From Oscillospiraceae bacterium (GTDB taxonomy: Bacteria > Bacillota > Clostridia > Oscillospirales > Ruminococcaceae), in assembly GCA_017472735.1 (NCBI GenBank), contig JAFUOD010000013.1, forward strand, positions 1-64,000: DNA of 64,000 nucleotides, given 5' to 3'. The translations under genes and the position numbers were made by a program. Shown here one piece after another: positions 1-7,874 of this stretch. Numbering within the stretch: position 1 is the stretch's first letter; the number at the start of each line of letters is the position of its first letter. Below the pieces are notes generated by a model, which was not told where the DNA came from, did not search any database, and saw only the letters and a program-made list of their open reading frames with translations.

Positions 1-37
1 AGCGTTCATCCTGAGCCAGGATCAAACTCTTAATCAA
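1..37 (-). rRNA. rrs: 16S ribosomal RNA, 5' end only
   Basis: The reverse complement of the first bases reads AGAGTTTGATCCTGGCTCAG followed by GATGAACGCT, the universal start of bacterial 16S rRNA. Aligning that motif to E. coli position 8 puts the mature 5' end near position 37. The rest of the gene runs off the left edge. The exact processed end cannot be fixed from sequence. Confidence 0.97.
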
Positions 38-236
38 GTTGTATCTTAAGCAGATTCTCATCTGCATTAAAATCCTCGCTCGGTTTAAAAACCAGCTAAA
101 TCTGCATCATTTTTTAGTCTTCTGCTTGACTTCTTTTTAGAATTACTCAAAGTAATTTCTTCAAGGGTCTTGTATGTTTCTCATTGTTCAATTTTCAAGC
201 TGCCGTGCACTCCCTTTTTTTTCGGAGTGCTTGACT
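38..236 (-). promoter_or_regulatory. rRNA operon leader with hairpin and boxA-like element
   Basis: This is the transcribed leader between the proximal rRNA promoter and 16S. It holds a 7-bp hairpin at 207-230 (GGAGTGC pairing with GCACTCC on either side of an A-rich loop on the minus strand). Downstream of it, at 180-203, is a GCAGCTTGAAAATTGAACAA stretch resembling the boxA/antitermination region found before Firmicute rRNA genes. The boxA call is by resemblance only. Confidence 0.5.
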
Positions 237-265
237 ATCTTACCACATCTCGTAAGCTTTGTCAA
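237..265 (-). promoter_or_regulatory. rRNA promoter P2 (proximal)
   Basis: On the minus strand there is TTGACA (260-265), a 17-bp spacer and TAAGAT (237-242), reading toward 16S rRNA. This is a near-consensus sigma-A promoter about 200 bp before the mature 16S end. Confidence 0.85.
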
Positions 266-341
266 TACCTTTTTTCAACTTTTTTAAAAGTTTTTAAGGC
301 CTTCGCTCTCTTTAAGGTCTTCCCTCGCAGACAGCTTTGTT

Positions 342-370
342 ATAATAACATCATTCGACATTAAAGTCAA
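342..370 (-). promoter_or_regulatory. rRNA promoter P1 (distal)
   Basis: On the minus strand there is TTGACT (365-370), a 17-bp spacer and TATTAT (342-347). Immediately upstream (371-395) lies an A-tract rich stretch that would serve as an UP element. P1 and P2 form the tandem promoter pair typical of Firmicute rRNA operons. No terminator is visible between rnmV and P1, so read-through from rnmV into the rRNA leader is possible. Confidence 0.8.
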
Positions 371-399
371 GGCTTTTTTTCAAAGTTTTTTCGATTTGG

Positions 400-443
400 C
401 GTTTTGTGACGAAACAACCAAATTGTAAGCGACGTTTTGTGAC
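400..443 (-). repeat. Direct repeat upstream of rRNA P1
   Basis: The 11-mer CGTTTTGTGAC occurs at 400-410 and again at 433-443, offset by 33 bp (about three helical turns), between the rnmV stop codon and the P1 promoter. The position suggests a regulator site but nothing else supports that. Confidence 0.5.
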
Positions 444-461
444 ACCTGCACAAAACATTTC

Positions 462-1052
462 TTAAAGCTCGTCGTTTTGCTCGTTTGCGAGCTTTTTATA
501 CTCATCATAAGTAAGCGCAGTGTTAAGAATATCCAAAAGGCCGGAAGTTGAAAGCTTTTCGGGCAGGTCGAGCTTTTTTAACAGCATTGCACGCTTGGCA
601 GAGCTGTCTTTGCCTCCGAAAAAGCCGTCCTCGAACAGATCAATTCGTTCAATACGTTTGCCGGATGGCTTTGGTGTGCCTATGACACCCGCCTTCTCGA
701 AAGCCTCTTTTAAAATGGCAATATCAACGCCCTCTACCCCAAGTTTACCTTCGGCCGAGGGCGTAAGCTTGCGCTTTTCTTTGCCGAAAATATCGGGAAT
801 ATAGACATTTTTGACTGTGCCGTTAGGTACTATACCTTTTATATATCCACGGATCTTAAAGCCTGCCGAGTCGCTGTCGGTTAGAATTGTTATTCCGCCG
901 TGGTTGGCATACCATTTAATAAGGGATTTGGTTTCCTCGTTTTTAAAGACGCTGAAGCCGTTGGTGACAATAATCGGGCAGTCAACGACGCCCGATAAGT
1001 GGATTTTATCATATTTGCCCTCGACGATGAGGGCACCGTTAATGTGCAGCAT
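462..1052 (-). CDS. rnmV: Ribonuclease M5 (TOPRIM)
   Basis: RNase M5 carries out the last maturation step of 5S rRNA in low-GC Gram-positives, cutting the precursor within its double-stranded stem. The 196-residue product is close to the usual length. The TOPRIM core is plain: VEGKYD with the conserved Glu at residue 11, and TDSDSAG with the Asp pair at 59 and 61, followed by the KxxIRGYIKG segment seen in M5 proteins. The ATG at 1052 follows GAGGT. The gene starts three bases after the holA stop codon, so the two are co-transcribed, and it ends about 90 bp before the rRNA promoters, an apt place for an rRNA-processing gene. rnmV more often sits next to ksgA, which is not seen here. Confidence 0.9.
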   Translation of the reverse strand: MLHINGALIVEGKYDKIHLSGVVDCPIIVTNGFSVFKNEETKSLIKWYANHGGITILTDSDSAGFKIRGYIKGIVPNGTVKNVYIPDIFGKEKRKLTPSAEGKLGVEGVDIAILKEAFEKAGVIGTPKPSGKRIERIDLFEDGFFGGKDSSAKRAMLLKKLDLPEKLSTSGLLDILNTALTYDEYKKLANEQNDEL

Positions 1053-1055
1053 AAG

Positions 1056-2102
1056 TTACCTCAGTGAAAGCATTTGTGAAATTGCGGTTTCTAAAAGAGT
1101 TCTTTGGTCGGTGCGAGTGGATTTCATCTCGATATCGCATTTTGAAAGAATTTGGATGCAAGCACGCAATTTTTCAACAGAAATTCGCGAGCAATCACGG
1201 AGTGCGTTTTTAACAGCGAAATCTCTGCCGCGGTAACCGTAATCCTCTAAAATATTGTTTAACCCCCTGCCCGTTTGGTAAGCAAGCTTTGCACGGTAGA
1301 GGTCTAAAAACGCGCCGGAAATAACCGACAAAAGCGGAATGCTCTCTGCCTGCTTGGCGTAAAGTTCGGGCAGGATCGTGAATGTTAGATTTCTGTCTCC
1401 GCTTGTTACGGCACGGGCAAGCTTATAAGCGTCGGTATCGAGCTGACCCGAAACAAGTGAGTCGATGACTTCATCGGTAATTTCGCCTTTGCCGACAAAA
1501 GACACCAGCTTGTCGCACTCATTATTAATAATAAGCAAGTTGCAAAGGCAAAGCGAAGCGAGGTATTCAGCCGATTTGGGCGAAATGGTGCAAAGGTCTT
1601 TGCCGACACGAGACTGAATGTATTTAACAAGCTCGTTAGGTCTTTTAAAAGCAAATTCGCAGGAAGCGCCGATTTTGGATATATGGTCGCAAAGCTTTTT
1701 ATTCTTTGAGGTCAACGCCTTTTTCCCTGCACAAAGGTCGATGCCCGTTGCATAAAAAATAACCGTTGTGGTATCCGAGTCAACACCTGATAATATCTCT
1801 AAAATATATTTAAAGTCATCAGCCTTTAAGCTTTCGGCGTTTAGGTCGTTAACCGCAACCACAACCCTATCGGCAAACATAGGAAGAGATTCACAGGCAT
1901 CGGCAAAATCGCTTATATCGAACCCTGAACCCGAGAAAAAGTGATAGTTCATATCCTTGGCATCATTTGGAACAAGCTTAGCGATAAGCTTTTTTGCAAT
2001 ACTTTCAAGGGTGGCAATATCCTTACCCCAGAAGAAATATGCAGGCAATATTTTGCCCGATTTTATTGACCTTACAAGCTCATTATCTGTTATATTGGGC
2101 AT
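1056..2102 (-). CDS. holA: DNA polymerase III subunit delta
   Basis: HolA is the clamp-loader subunit that opens the beta sliding clamp. The 348-residue product has the family layout: an N-terminal AAA+-like domain beginning with ILPAYFFWGKD (a degenerate P-loop, as is normal for delta), the FADRVVVAVNDLN segment, and a C-terminal collar domain with the SIPLLSVISGAFLDLYRAK helix. The ATG at 2102 was chosen because AAGGAGG lies eight bases upstream; the longer reading frame to 2195 runs into the GC-rich intergenic island and encodes an implausible Arg/His/Pro-rich leader. It follows comEC on the same strand, as comEC-holA do in many Firmicutes, and is followed by rnmV. Confidence 0.92.
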   Translation of the reverse strand: MPNITDNELVRSIKSGKILPAYFFWGKDIATLESIAKKLIAKLVPNDAKDMNYHFFSGSGFDISDFADACESLPMFADRVVVAVNDLNAESLKADDFKYILEILSGVDSDTTTVIFYATGIDLCAGKKALTSKNKKLCDHISKIGASCEFAFKRPNELVKYIQSRVGKDLCTISPKSAEYLASLCLCNLLIINNECDKLVSFVGKGEITDEVIDSLVSGQLDTDAYKLARAVTSGDRNLTFTILPELYAKQAESIPLLSVISGAFLDLYRAKLAYQTGRGLNNILEDYGYRGRDFAVKNALRDCSRISVEKLRACIQILSKCDIEMKSTRTDQRTLLETAISQMLSLR

Positions 2103-2117
2103 GGGTGGTACCTCCTT

Positions 2118-2400
2118 GAGTGAGTGTGTAAGCGAGCCGTGGCGAGTCGCGAGCGGAGCGTTGTGACGAGTCGTGGCGAGCGTTGGGGATGGCAAAGCGA
2201 GCGTTGGGTTTCGCGCGGTGCAAGACGCTGTGAAAGCCGGTGCGGGCAGAGATTTATGGGTTTGAGCGAGGCGTCAGCGAAGGGCGCCCCGAACAAGGGG
2301 CTGTCCGAGATGGTGCCGAGCTTTTTGCGGTGCGCGGTTTTCTCCGCGCCACCTTTTCGGCGCTGTCCCTGCGGGACGCAGCCTTCAAGACGGCGCTTAA
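2118..2400. repeat. GC-rich intergenic island A
   Basis: This 280-bp stretch between comEC and holA is far richer in G and C than the genes beside it and contains no credible gene. It holds imperfect internal repeats (GAGCGTTG three times between 2156 and 2210), a short palindrome around GGCGCCCCGAACAAGGGGC at 2283, and others near 2330-2375. It shares exact words with other islands in the window: AGCGAGCCGTGG (2131-2142) with island D, GGCGCCCCGAA (2283-2293) with island C, GCGAGCCGT (2132-2140) with island B. Confidence 0.6.
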
Positions 2401-2403
2401 GCC

Positions 2404-4383
2404 CTAACCAAGCTCAAGTGAGATAACGGCATCTTCACAATAAATATATTGCTCGTTTGTGTTTACAACGGTCACGCCTGACAGAACACAGATATTTGCG
2501 ACCGTGCCAACGTTATAATAACCGTCTTTCGAGACTGCAACGCTTTTGCCGTTTTGTGATATTATCAAAAGATTATCAGATATACTAATATCTAAGCCAT
2601 AGGCAGTTATAACATCGGGCAAATCGTAATAATCAACATCCGGCGAAAAGATATAACTGCCTTTTGGGAGATACATTGAACTTGGCGTTACACTTAAACT
2701 GCGATATGAAGAATAGGCTGCTTCGCCGTTTTCTACGATAACCACGGCATCAACGCAAGTTATGCCGTTATACTGTATAAAGTTTTCACATTCATCAGCC
2801 ATTTTGCCGCCGCTGTCAATATCAATTATAATACATTCATCGTTTTCGCGCAAGACCGCACAGCAGTTTACACCCGAAGTTAAAACATCAAGTTTTACGC
2901 TCTTGCTTGCATTTGCCTCAAAAGCGCTTGAACAGACAAAAACGCAAACGCCCGTGACCACCGAAAGCACAACAAGCTTTGGGCTTCGCTTAAAAATGTA
3001 AGCCGCCGCAGAAAGCACTATTATAATAGCAATAACAGCATATACATTAGTAAGCCCTGTTGCCAAATAAGTTATTTTGATTGTGCTGAGCTTTTCGCAG
3101 ACGGTCAATACAACCTCGACAAGCTTGCCTGCAACAAGAATTATATATGATAGCATAGGCGCACAGCCGCAAACACAGAACATCATGCCCAAACATATTG
3201 CCGCCGAGCAAACAGGCACAAGCACCATGTTTGCAAGAGGGGCAATGAGTGAGACCTCGTTAAAGCTTAAAAGCACAAAAGGCATTGTGCAAACGCTTGC
3301 ACAGGTGCAGGTTATAAAATATTTTACCAAAAACCTGTTTGCACCAAAAAGCTTGGTTACATAAGGTGCGGCAACACTAACGCCGAACGTGCCCGCAAGC
3401 GAGAGACAAAAAGAAACATCGGCAGCCGCAAACGGATTTGCAAGCATAATTATAAGTGCGGCTATACTTAACGTGTTAAGTGCATCGCCGCGGCGGTTAA
3501 CAAGCGTTGAAAGAATGTAAACACTCATCATTATTGCTGCACGAATGCATGAAACACGGCACCCCGAGAACATGACAAACGCCACGACCCAGCTTTGGGC
3601 AATTATGGCTGTTAAAACCTTTGGACAGCGAAGCTTGCGTAAAACAAGCATGAGTGCAAATGCAATTACCGAAACATGAAGCCCCGAAACTGCACTGATG
3701 TGACCGATGCCCGTGCGGTTTAAAGCAAGCCTTGTTGAATCTGAGATATATGAAGAATTACCGCATATCATGGCCGACAAAACATCACCAGCATCTCCTC
3801 CGGCATATGAACGGATAGTGCTGCTAACATTTTGGCTATAGACCATGAGCCAAGATGAAAGGGTTTGTTTGCCTGACTTAATTTCAACATCCTCGGTAAC
3901 AGAGGCGGTAAGGCAGATGCCATCGGGTAGGTAATAACTGCGTTGACTAAAAAACGGCGAATCCGAAAGTTTTGAAATTCTGCCAACAAAAGAGATCTCA
4001 TCGCCGTATTCGCCGTTAAAATTATTGATATATGCTATAAGCTTACATGGTATTCCGTCAACCGTTCCCGATATTGTTACCGACGAACTGTCTTTGGACG
4101 TGTAATCTGTGACTATGCCTTTAACCGTTGCGGTTTTGCCGTCAAGTGCTTCTAACGGAGCAAGGCGCCCGACCGAAATCGTTAAGCTGTAAGCCGATGC
4201 CAAAAGCGTGCAAAGTGCCACAAACATGCATGTTATTCGCTTGTGCTTTGGCAGAAAAAGTGCCAACACCAAACAAAGCAAAACCGCCAGCATAAAGATG
4301 ATGACTTCGCTGAATTCAAGATAAAAAGAGACAAAGGCGCCGAAAAAGAAACCCACTGCCGCCAGTACAGCTTTTCGTTTCAT
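2404..4383 (-). CDS. comEC: ComEC/Rec2-type DNA uptake channel, degenerate beta-lactamase domain
   Basis: ComEC forms the inner-membrane channel for single-stranded DNA during natural transformation. The 659-residue product has two to three N-terminal membrane helices, an OB-like domain (about residues 70-170), and the competence domain with the diagnostic HISAVSGLHVSVIAF motif and about eight further helices. The C-terminal part (about 500-659) corresponds to the metallo-beta-lactamase-like nuclease domain. However, the zinc-binding HxHxDH motif is absent: where families show a THPHADH-like string this protein has VIVENGEAAYSS. The domain is therefore probably not a metal-dependent nuclease. 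Start at the ATG at 4383; an upstream TTG at 4404 is in frame but has no better ribosome binding site. Followed by holA. Confidence 0.88.
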   Translation of the reverse strand: MKRKAVLAAVGFFFGAFVSFYLEFSEVIIFMLAVLLCLVLALFLPKHKRITCMFVALCTLLASAYSLTISVGRLAPLEALDGKTATVKGIVTDYTSKDSSSVTISGTVDGIPCKLIAYINNFNGEYGDEISFVGRISKLSDSPFFSQRSYYLPDGICLTASVTEDVEIKSGKQTLSSWLMVYSQNVSSTIRSYAGGDAGDVLSAMICGNSSYISDSTRLALNRTGIGHISAVSGLHVSVIAFALMLVLRKLRCPKVLTAIIAQSWVVAFVMFSGCRVSCIRAAIMMSVYILSTLVNRRGDALNTLSIAALIIMLANPFAAADVSFCLSLAGTFGVSVAAPYVTKLFGANRFLVKYFITCTCASVCTMPFVLLSFNEVSLIAPLANMVLVPVCSAAICLGMMFCVCGCAPMLSYIILVAGKLVEVVLTVCEKLSTIKITYLATGLTNVYAVIAIIIVLSAAAYIFKRSPKLVVLSVVTGVCVFVCSSAFEANASKSVKLDVLTSGVNCCAVLRENDECIIIDIDSGGKMADECENFIQYNGITCVDAVVIVENGEAAYSSYRSLSVTPSSMYLPKGSYIFSPDVDYYDLPDVITAYGLDISISDNLLIISQNGKSVAVSKDGYYNVGTVANICVLSGVTVVNTNEQYIYCEDAVISLELG

Positions 4384-4457
4384 TACTTCGACCGCCTTTG
4401 ACAAAATACTTTAAAACATTATCTCATATGAAGAAATCAATGTCAATGGTAAAAACA

Positions 4458-4481
4458 AACAGAGGCCGTAAAGCCTCTGTT
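4458..4481 (-). terminator. Intrinsic terminator after mscL
   Basis: AACAGAGGC and GCCTCTGTT pair around a short loop; on the minus strand the hairpin is followed by TTGTTTTT. It sits 15 bp after the mscL stop codon. Confidence 0.8.
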
Positions 4482-4495
4482 TCAATAAAACTTAT

Positions 4496-5062
4496 TTACT
4501 TCTTCAAAAGGTCTCTTATTTCCTTAAGCAAATCCTCGGTAGTGGGGTTAGCTTCTCTTTCAAGGCGAGCCTTTTCTTCCTCTGCCTTCTTAGCTTCCTC
4601 CTCGGCCTTAGCCTTTTCAGCAAAATATTCATCAACAGCGGTCTTGTCGTTAAGCTTAATGCCCTTAGCCTTCATAGCAGCCCTGTCTTCTTTAGAAATC
4701 CTGCCTTTGATGAGATTCTCAGACTTGAGAGCGTTCATGGTCTTGATGATCATAAAGAGGACTAAAGCAGTGAGCAAGAAGCTGATGATTGCGTTGATAA
4801 AGGTGCCCCAATCGATGTAGATGGACTGTGTGAGATCTAAAACGCCGTCAACCTCGACAGGGACGAGCATAGTCATGAGCTCGCCTAAAGAATTTGCGCC
4901 AAAAGCAAGCGCCAGGAGCCAGTTGATAACAGGCTTTAAGATGTTGTTGCTGAGTGCGTTGACGATTGCAGTGAAAGCGCCGCCGATGATAACACCGACT
5001 GCCATATCTACAACGTTTCCGCGCATTATGAATGTTTTAAATTCTTCGAAAAATTTCTTCAT
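4496..5062 (-). CDS. mscL: Large-conductance mechanosensitive channel MscL
   Basis: MscL opens at high membrane tension and releases solutes during osmotic downshock. The 188-residue protein starts KKFFEEFKTFIMRGNVVDMAVGV, the conserved N-terminal amphipathic helix and TM1 with the GNVVDMAVGVIIGGAF signature, has a periplasmic loop at about 70-90, TM2 (INAIISFLLTALVLFMIIK), and a charged cytoplasmic helix ending in TEDLLKEIRDLL. The stretch of Glu/Lys/Ala between TM2 and this last helix (about residues 120-170) is longer than in the roughly 130-150 residue typical MscL, making this an extended form. The ATG at 5062 has GGGAG upstream. It has its own promoter and terminator, so it is monocistronic. 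Confidence 0.95.
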   Translation of the reverse strand: MKKFFEEFKTFIMRGNVVDMAVGVIIGGAFTAIVNALSNNILKPVINWLLALAFGANSLGELMTMLVPVEVDGVLDLTQSIYIDWGTFINAIISFLLTALVLFMIIKTMNALKSENLIKGRISKEDRAAMKAKGIKLNDKTAVDEYFAEKAKAEEEAKKAEEEKARLEREANPTTEDLLKEIRDLLKK

Positions 5063-5097
5063 TTTAAGGTCTCCCTTTCGCAAAAAATGTCTTAAAT

Positions 5098-5127
5098 ATT
5101 ATACCTTTTTTAAAGAGGGTTTGTCAA
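5098..5127 (-). promoter_or_regulatory. mscL promoter
   Basis: Minus-strand TTGACA (5122-5127), 18-bp spacer and TATAAT (5098-5103), 36 bp before the mscL start codon. Confidence 0.85.
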
Positions 5128-5141
5128 TAGATATAACCGGC

Positions 5142-5171
5142 AGTAAAGAAAAAAGCCTCGCAAAGCGAGGC
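5142..5171 (-). terminator. Intrinsic terminator of the ackA-nadE operon
   Basis: Perfect 7-bp stem GCCTCGC/GCGAGGC (5155-5171) with a three-base loop; on the minus strand it is followed by TTTTTTCTTT. It lies 12 bp after the nadE stop. Confidence 0.9.
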
Positions 5172-5183
5172 CTTTCTTTATAA

Positions 5184-5915
5184 TTATCCCTCAAACTTAA
5201 AGGTATCCATGTACCTTAGCTTGAACAGGTTAATGTTGTGAAGTCTGTCGATTCGGGCTTTGGTTTCGGGGTCGGGTTCTATACCCTCTCTGATATATTT
5301 ATCCAAGGTTTCGTAAGTAAATCCAAGGTTATCCTCATCGGTCTTGCCGCAAAGTCCGTCAAGAGGGACTTTATCAACAAATTTCGAGGGCAAGCCAAGC
5401 TCTCGGCCGATTGCTTTAACCTCAGCAACGGTGAAGTTTGAAATTGCGCCGAAGTCGCCTGCAGAGTCGCCGTAGCGTGTGGAGTAGCCAACCCAATCCT
5501 CGCTTAAATTGCAGGTGTTTGCAACCCTGCCGTTAAAGCTTTGCGAAACAGCATATAAAACAGTCATTCGCACACGAGGCGGAATGTTTGTAACCGACTG
5601 AACCGATGGTTCGAAATCGAACGATGCGGTCAACGCCTTAATAGCCTCGCCTACGTTTACGGTGTGGCTTTTAATATCCAAAAGCCTGCAAAGCTCGATA
5701 GAATAATCGATATCAAACTGTTCGCCCTGAGGCATCATTACACCGATAACTCTGTCCTTTCCCAAAGCCTTTACGCAAAGGGCGGCAACTACCGAGCTAT
5801 CCTTTCCGCCCGAAATGCCTATTACGGCATTACAGCCTTTTCCGTTAATTTCAAACCAGTCACGAATCCACTTAATTGCGGCTTCAGTTGCTTTTTTTGC
5901 ATCGAACTTATACAT
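5184..5915 (-). CDS. nadE: NH3-dependent NAD+ synthetase
   Basis: NadE adenylates deamido-NAD+ and amidates it with ammonia, the last step of NAD biosynthesis. The 243-residue length fits the ammonia-only class; there is no glutaminase domain. The ATP pyrophosphatase P-loop SGGKDSS is at residues 35-41, and the conserved NLSEDWVGYSTRYGDSAGDF and KVPLDGLCGKTDEDNLGFTYETLD segments follow. The latter places the Asp/Glu residues that contact magnesium and substrate. The ATG has AAGGTGAT upstream. It is the last gene of the ackA-DUF1294-DUF6472-nadE run and is closed by a strong terminator. Confidence 0.96.
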   Translation of the reverse strand: MYKFDAKKATEAAIKWIRDWFEINGKGCNAVIGISGGKDSSVVAALCVKALGKDRVIGVMMPQGEQFDIDYSIELCRLLDIKSHTVNVGEAIKALTASFDFEPSVQSVTNIPPRVRMTVLYAVSQSFNGRVANTCNLSEDWVGYSTRYGDSAGDFGAISNFTVAEVKAIGRELGLPSKFVDKVPLDGLCGKTDEDNLGFTYETLDKYIREGIEPDPETKARIDRLHNINLFKLRYMDTFKFEG

Positions 5916-5925
5916 TCAAATCACC

Positions 5926-6135
5926 TTAATTTTGCTTTCTGACTATCTTATATTCATCGTAAAGCTGATAATAAGGGCACTCGAAATTTGCGCCCGACAA
6001 AAACCTGTACATTTCGTCCTCATCAAGATTAACTAAGCAAACATAGCAGTCATAGTCATCATCATAAACATAGTTTGTGCAGGTTTCGCAGTTTGTAACC
6101 TTGCTTTTTTCTTTTTCAGGTGCCACTGCTCTCAC
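5926..6135 (-). CDS. Small Cys-rich protein, DUF6472-like
   Basis: This 69-residue protein has a CxxC pair at 16/19, a second CxxC pair at 30/33 and a further Cys at 53 in an FECPYY motif, together with many Asp, Glu and Tyr residues. The layout (CETC, then DCYVC, then RFLSGANFECPYY) is what I recall of the DUF6472 family, short putative metal-binding proteins of Clostridia with no known function. It starts at a GTG overlapping the end of the preceding DUF1294 gene by four bases, so translation is coupled. The nadE start is ten bases after its stop. A zinc or iron-sulfur site is an inference from the cysteines. Confidence 0.75.
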   Translation of the reverse strand: MRAVAPEKEKSKVTNCETCTNYVYDDDYDCYVCLVNLDEDEMYRFLSGANFECPYYQLYDEYKIVRKQN

Positions 6136-6452
6136 CCTAAAATATAAATAAGTATGCCCAAATGAAGGATTATGCCGACAACATTAACAGCCCAAAAATA
6201 CCAGTGCTTGGTTTTGTGGCGAAAAACCTTCATTGCGGCAAAGCCACCGATAGCGCCGCCTAAAAGAGACATACCCAAAAGGGTCTTTTCTTTGGTGCGC
6301 CATGTGCCGTCGATAGCTTTTTTCTTGTCGATTCCGTAAGCCAAAAATGTGGCAATGCTCATTATAGCCAAAAAGCCAAGGTATGCCAAAACAGGCATTT
6401 CGCTTATGCTTTCAAGGCTGAGTTCGGCCGTAAGCAAAACTGCGCTAAACAT
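6132..6452 (-). CDS. DUF1294 membrane protein
   Basis: A 106-residue integral membrane protein with three hydrophobic segments (about 22-40, 60-78 and 88-105). The middle region carries the family signature: a YGIDKKKA-type Asp-Lys motif, KTLLGMSLLGGAIGGFAAM, then FRHKTKHWYF. These are the diagnostic features of DUF1294, a family of unknown function sometimes fused to cold-shock or OB domains; here it stands alone. It starts four bases after the ackA stop codon and overlaps the DUF6472 gene, so it belongs to the ackA operon. Confidence 0.85.
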   Translation of the reverse strand: MFSAVLLTAELSLESISEMPVLAYLGFLAIMSIATFLAYGIDKKKAIDGTWRTKEKTLLGMSLLGGAIGGFAAMKVFRHKTKHWYFWAVNVVGIILHLGILIYILG

Positions 6453-6456
6453 TTAA

Positions 6457-7662
6457 TTAACCGTTAATAAGAGCCAAGGTATCTCTTGCGATAAGAAGCT
6501 CTTCGTTGGTGGGAACTACCCAAACCTCGACCTTGGATTCGGGAGTGGAAATTTTGCAAAGCTTGCCTCTTACGGTCTTGTTAAGCTCCTTATCAAGTTC
6601 GATACCGAAGAAGGACATATCCTCGCAAACAGCTTCTCTAACTTCAACAGAGTTTTCGCCGATACCGCCGGTGAAGATAACAGCGTCTACGCCGTTCATT
6701 GCAGCGGTGTAAGAGCCGATATACTTCTTGATCTGATACTGCAAAATGTCAGAGGTCATAACAGCTCTTTCGTTGCCTGCTTCTGCAGCAGCGCAAACAT
6801 CACGGTTATCGGAGCTAACACCGGAAAGGCCTAAGAAGCCGGACTTCTTGTTCATGTATTCGCTCATTTCATGAGGGGTAAAGCCGTGCTTGCCCATAAC
6901 ATAAGTTACAGCCGAGGGGTCAACAGCGCCGCAGCGTGTGCCCATAATGATACCGTCTAAGGGAGTGAAGCCCATGGAGGTATCGACCGACTTGCCGCCG
7001 TTTACAGCAGTAATAGATGAGCCGTTGCCCAAGTGGCAGGAAACGATCTTAAGGTCTTTGATGTCCTTGCCCATAGCGGTTGCCAAAGCGCCCGAAACAA
7101 AACGGTGAGATGTGCCGTGGAAGCCGTAACGGCGAACGTGATAGTTAAGGTAATCTTCATAAGGAAGGCCGAAGAGATAAGCCTTGGCAGGCATTGTCTG
7201 ATGGAAAGCGGTGTCGAATACTACGACCTGAGGAGTTTCCTTGGGCAATACCTTTGAGCAAGCCCAAAGTGCCAAAGCGTGAGGATGGTTGTGAACAGGA
7301 GCAAGCTCGCTTAAATCATCGATCTGCTTAATAACATCTTCGGTAACAAGGCAAGCCTTATCAAATATCTCAGCGCCCTGTACGATTCTGTGGCCTACTG
7401 CCGAGATCTCGTTCATAGAGTCGATAACCTTGTTTTCGCCTGTAGTCAAAACCTCAACAAGCTTTTCAAATGCTTCGGTGTGGGTGGGGAAATTGCAATC
7501 TTCATCGTAAACATAACCGGTTGCGGGAACCTTGTGAGAAACGTGACCGCCGATACCGATTCTGTCGCAGTTGCCCTTTGCAATAACAGATTCATCCTCC
7601 ATGTTAAGGAGCTGATACTTCAAAGAAGAACTGCCTGCGTTTACTACTAATACCAAATTCAT
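6457..7662 (-). CDS. ackA: Acetate kinase
   Basis: AckA converts acetyl phosphate and ADP into acetate and ATP, a major ATP-yielding step in fermentation. The 401-residue protein shows the N-terminal phosphate-binding NAGSSSLKY motif (from residue 8), the VFDTAFHQTMP segment holding the catalytic Asp, GFHGTSHRFV, the HLGNGSS phosphate loop and the VFTGGIGENS signature. The ATG at 7662 was preferred over an ATG three codons earlier, which lies too close to the AAAGGA ribosome binding site. Phosphotransacetylase (pta), often adjacent, is not in the window. It heads the operon ending with nadE. Confidence 0.97.
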   Translation of the reverse strand: MNLVLVVNAGSSSLKYQLLNMEDESVIAKGNCDRIGIGGHVSHKVPATGYVYDEDCNFPTHTEAFEKLVEVLTTGENKVIDSMNEISAVGHRIVQGAEIFDKACLVTEDVIKQIDDLSELAPVHNHPHALALWACSKVLPKETPQVVVFDTAFHQTMPAKAYLFGLPYEDYLNYHVRRYGFHGTSHRFVSGALATAMGKDIKDLKIVSCHLGNGSSITAVNGGKSVDTSMGFTPLDGIIMGTRCGAVDPSAVTYVMGKHGFTPHEMSEYMNKKSGFLGLSGVSSDNRDVCAAAEAGNERAVMTSDILQYQIKKYIGSYTAAMNGVDAVIFTGGIGENSVEVREAVCEDMSFFGIELDKELNKTVRGKLCKISTPESKVEVWVVPTNEELLIARDTLALING

Positions 7663-7702
7663 ATTTAACATCCTTTCAAATAAAGTGAAAATTTACCGAT
7701 AA

Positions 7703-7731
7703 ATTATACTACATATAAAATAAAAAATCAA
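7703..7731 (-). promoter_or_regulatory. ackA operon promoter
   Basis: Minus-strand TTGATT (7726-7731), 17-bp spacer and TATAAT (7703-7708), about 40 bp before the ackA start. Confidence 0.8.
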
Positions 7732-7810
7732 GTGATTATGTGTTTTTTCGGTTAATATCGGGTTAATTCTGCAAAATGAATATTTACAAGACAAAATGTG
7801 AGCGAAGCCC

Positions 7811-7839
7811 TTGTAAACTATTAACACATTTGCTATACT
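7811..7839 (+). promoter_or_regulatory. Promoter of the four-TM membrane protein gene
   Basis: TTGTAA (7811-7816), 17-bp spacer and TATACT (7834-7839), with an extended -10 TG one base upstream. It lies 36 bp before the start codon at 7875 and is divergent from the ackA promoter. Confidence 0.75.
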
Positions 7840-7874
7840 TTATTTATAGATTTATTTTTTTGGAGGGACACGTT

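Noticed and set aside
2103-2426. Open frames on both strands inside GC-rich island A, including an upstream extension of holA
   Set aside because: Their compositions (Arg, Ala, His and Pro rich) reflect GC-rich repeats. The holA ribosome binding site sits right before 2102, and no frame has its own site.
5184-7671. Riboswitch in front of the ackA-nadE operon
   Set aside because: The leader between the promoter and ackA is only about 35 bases, too short for a known NAD or other riboswitch.
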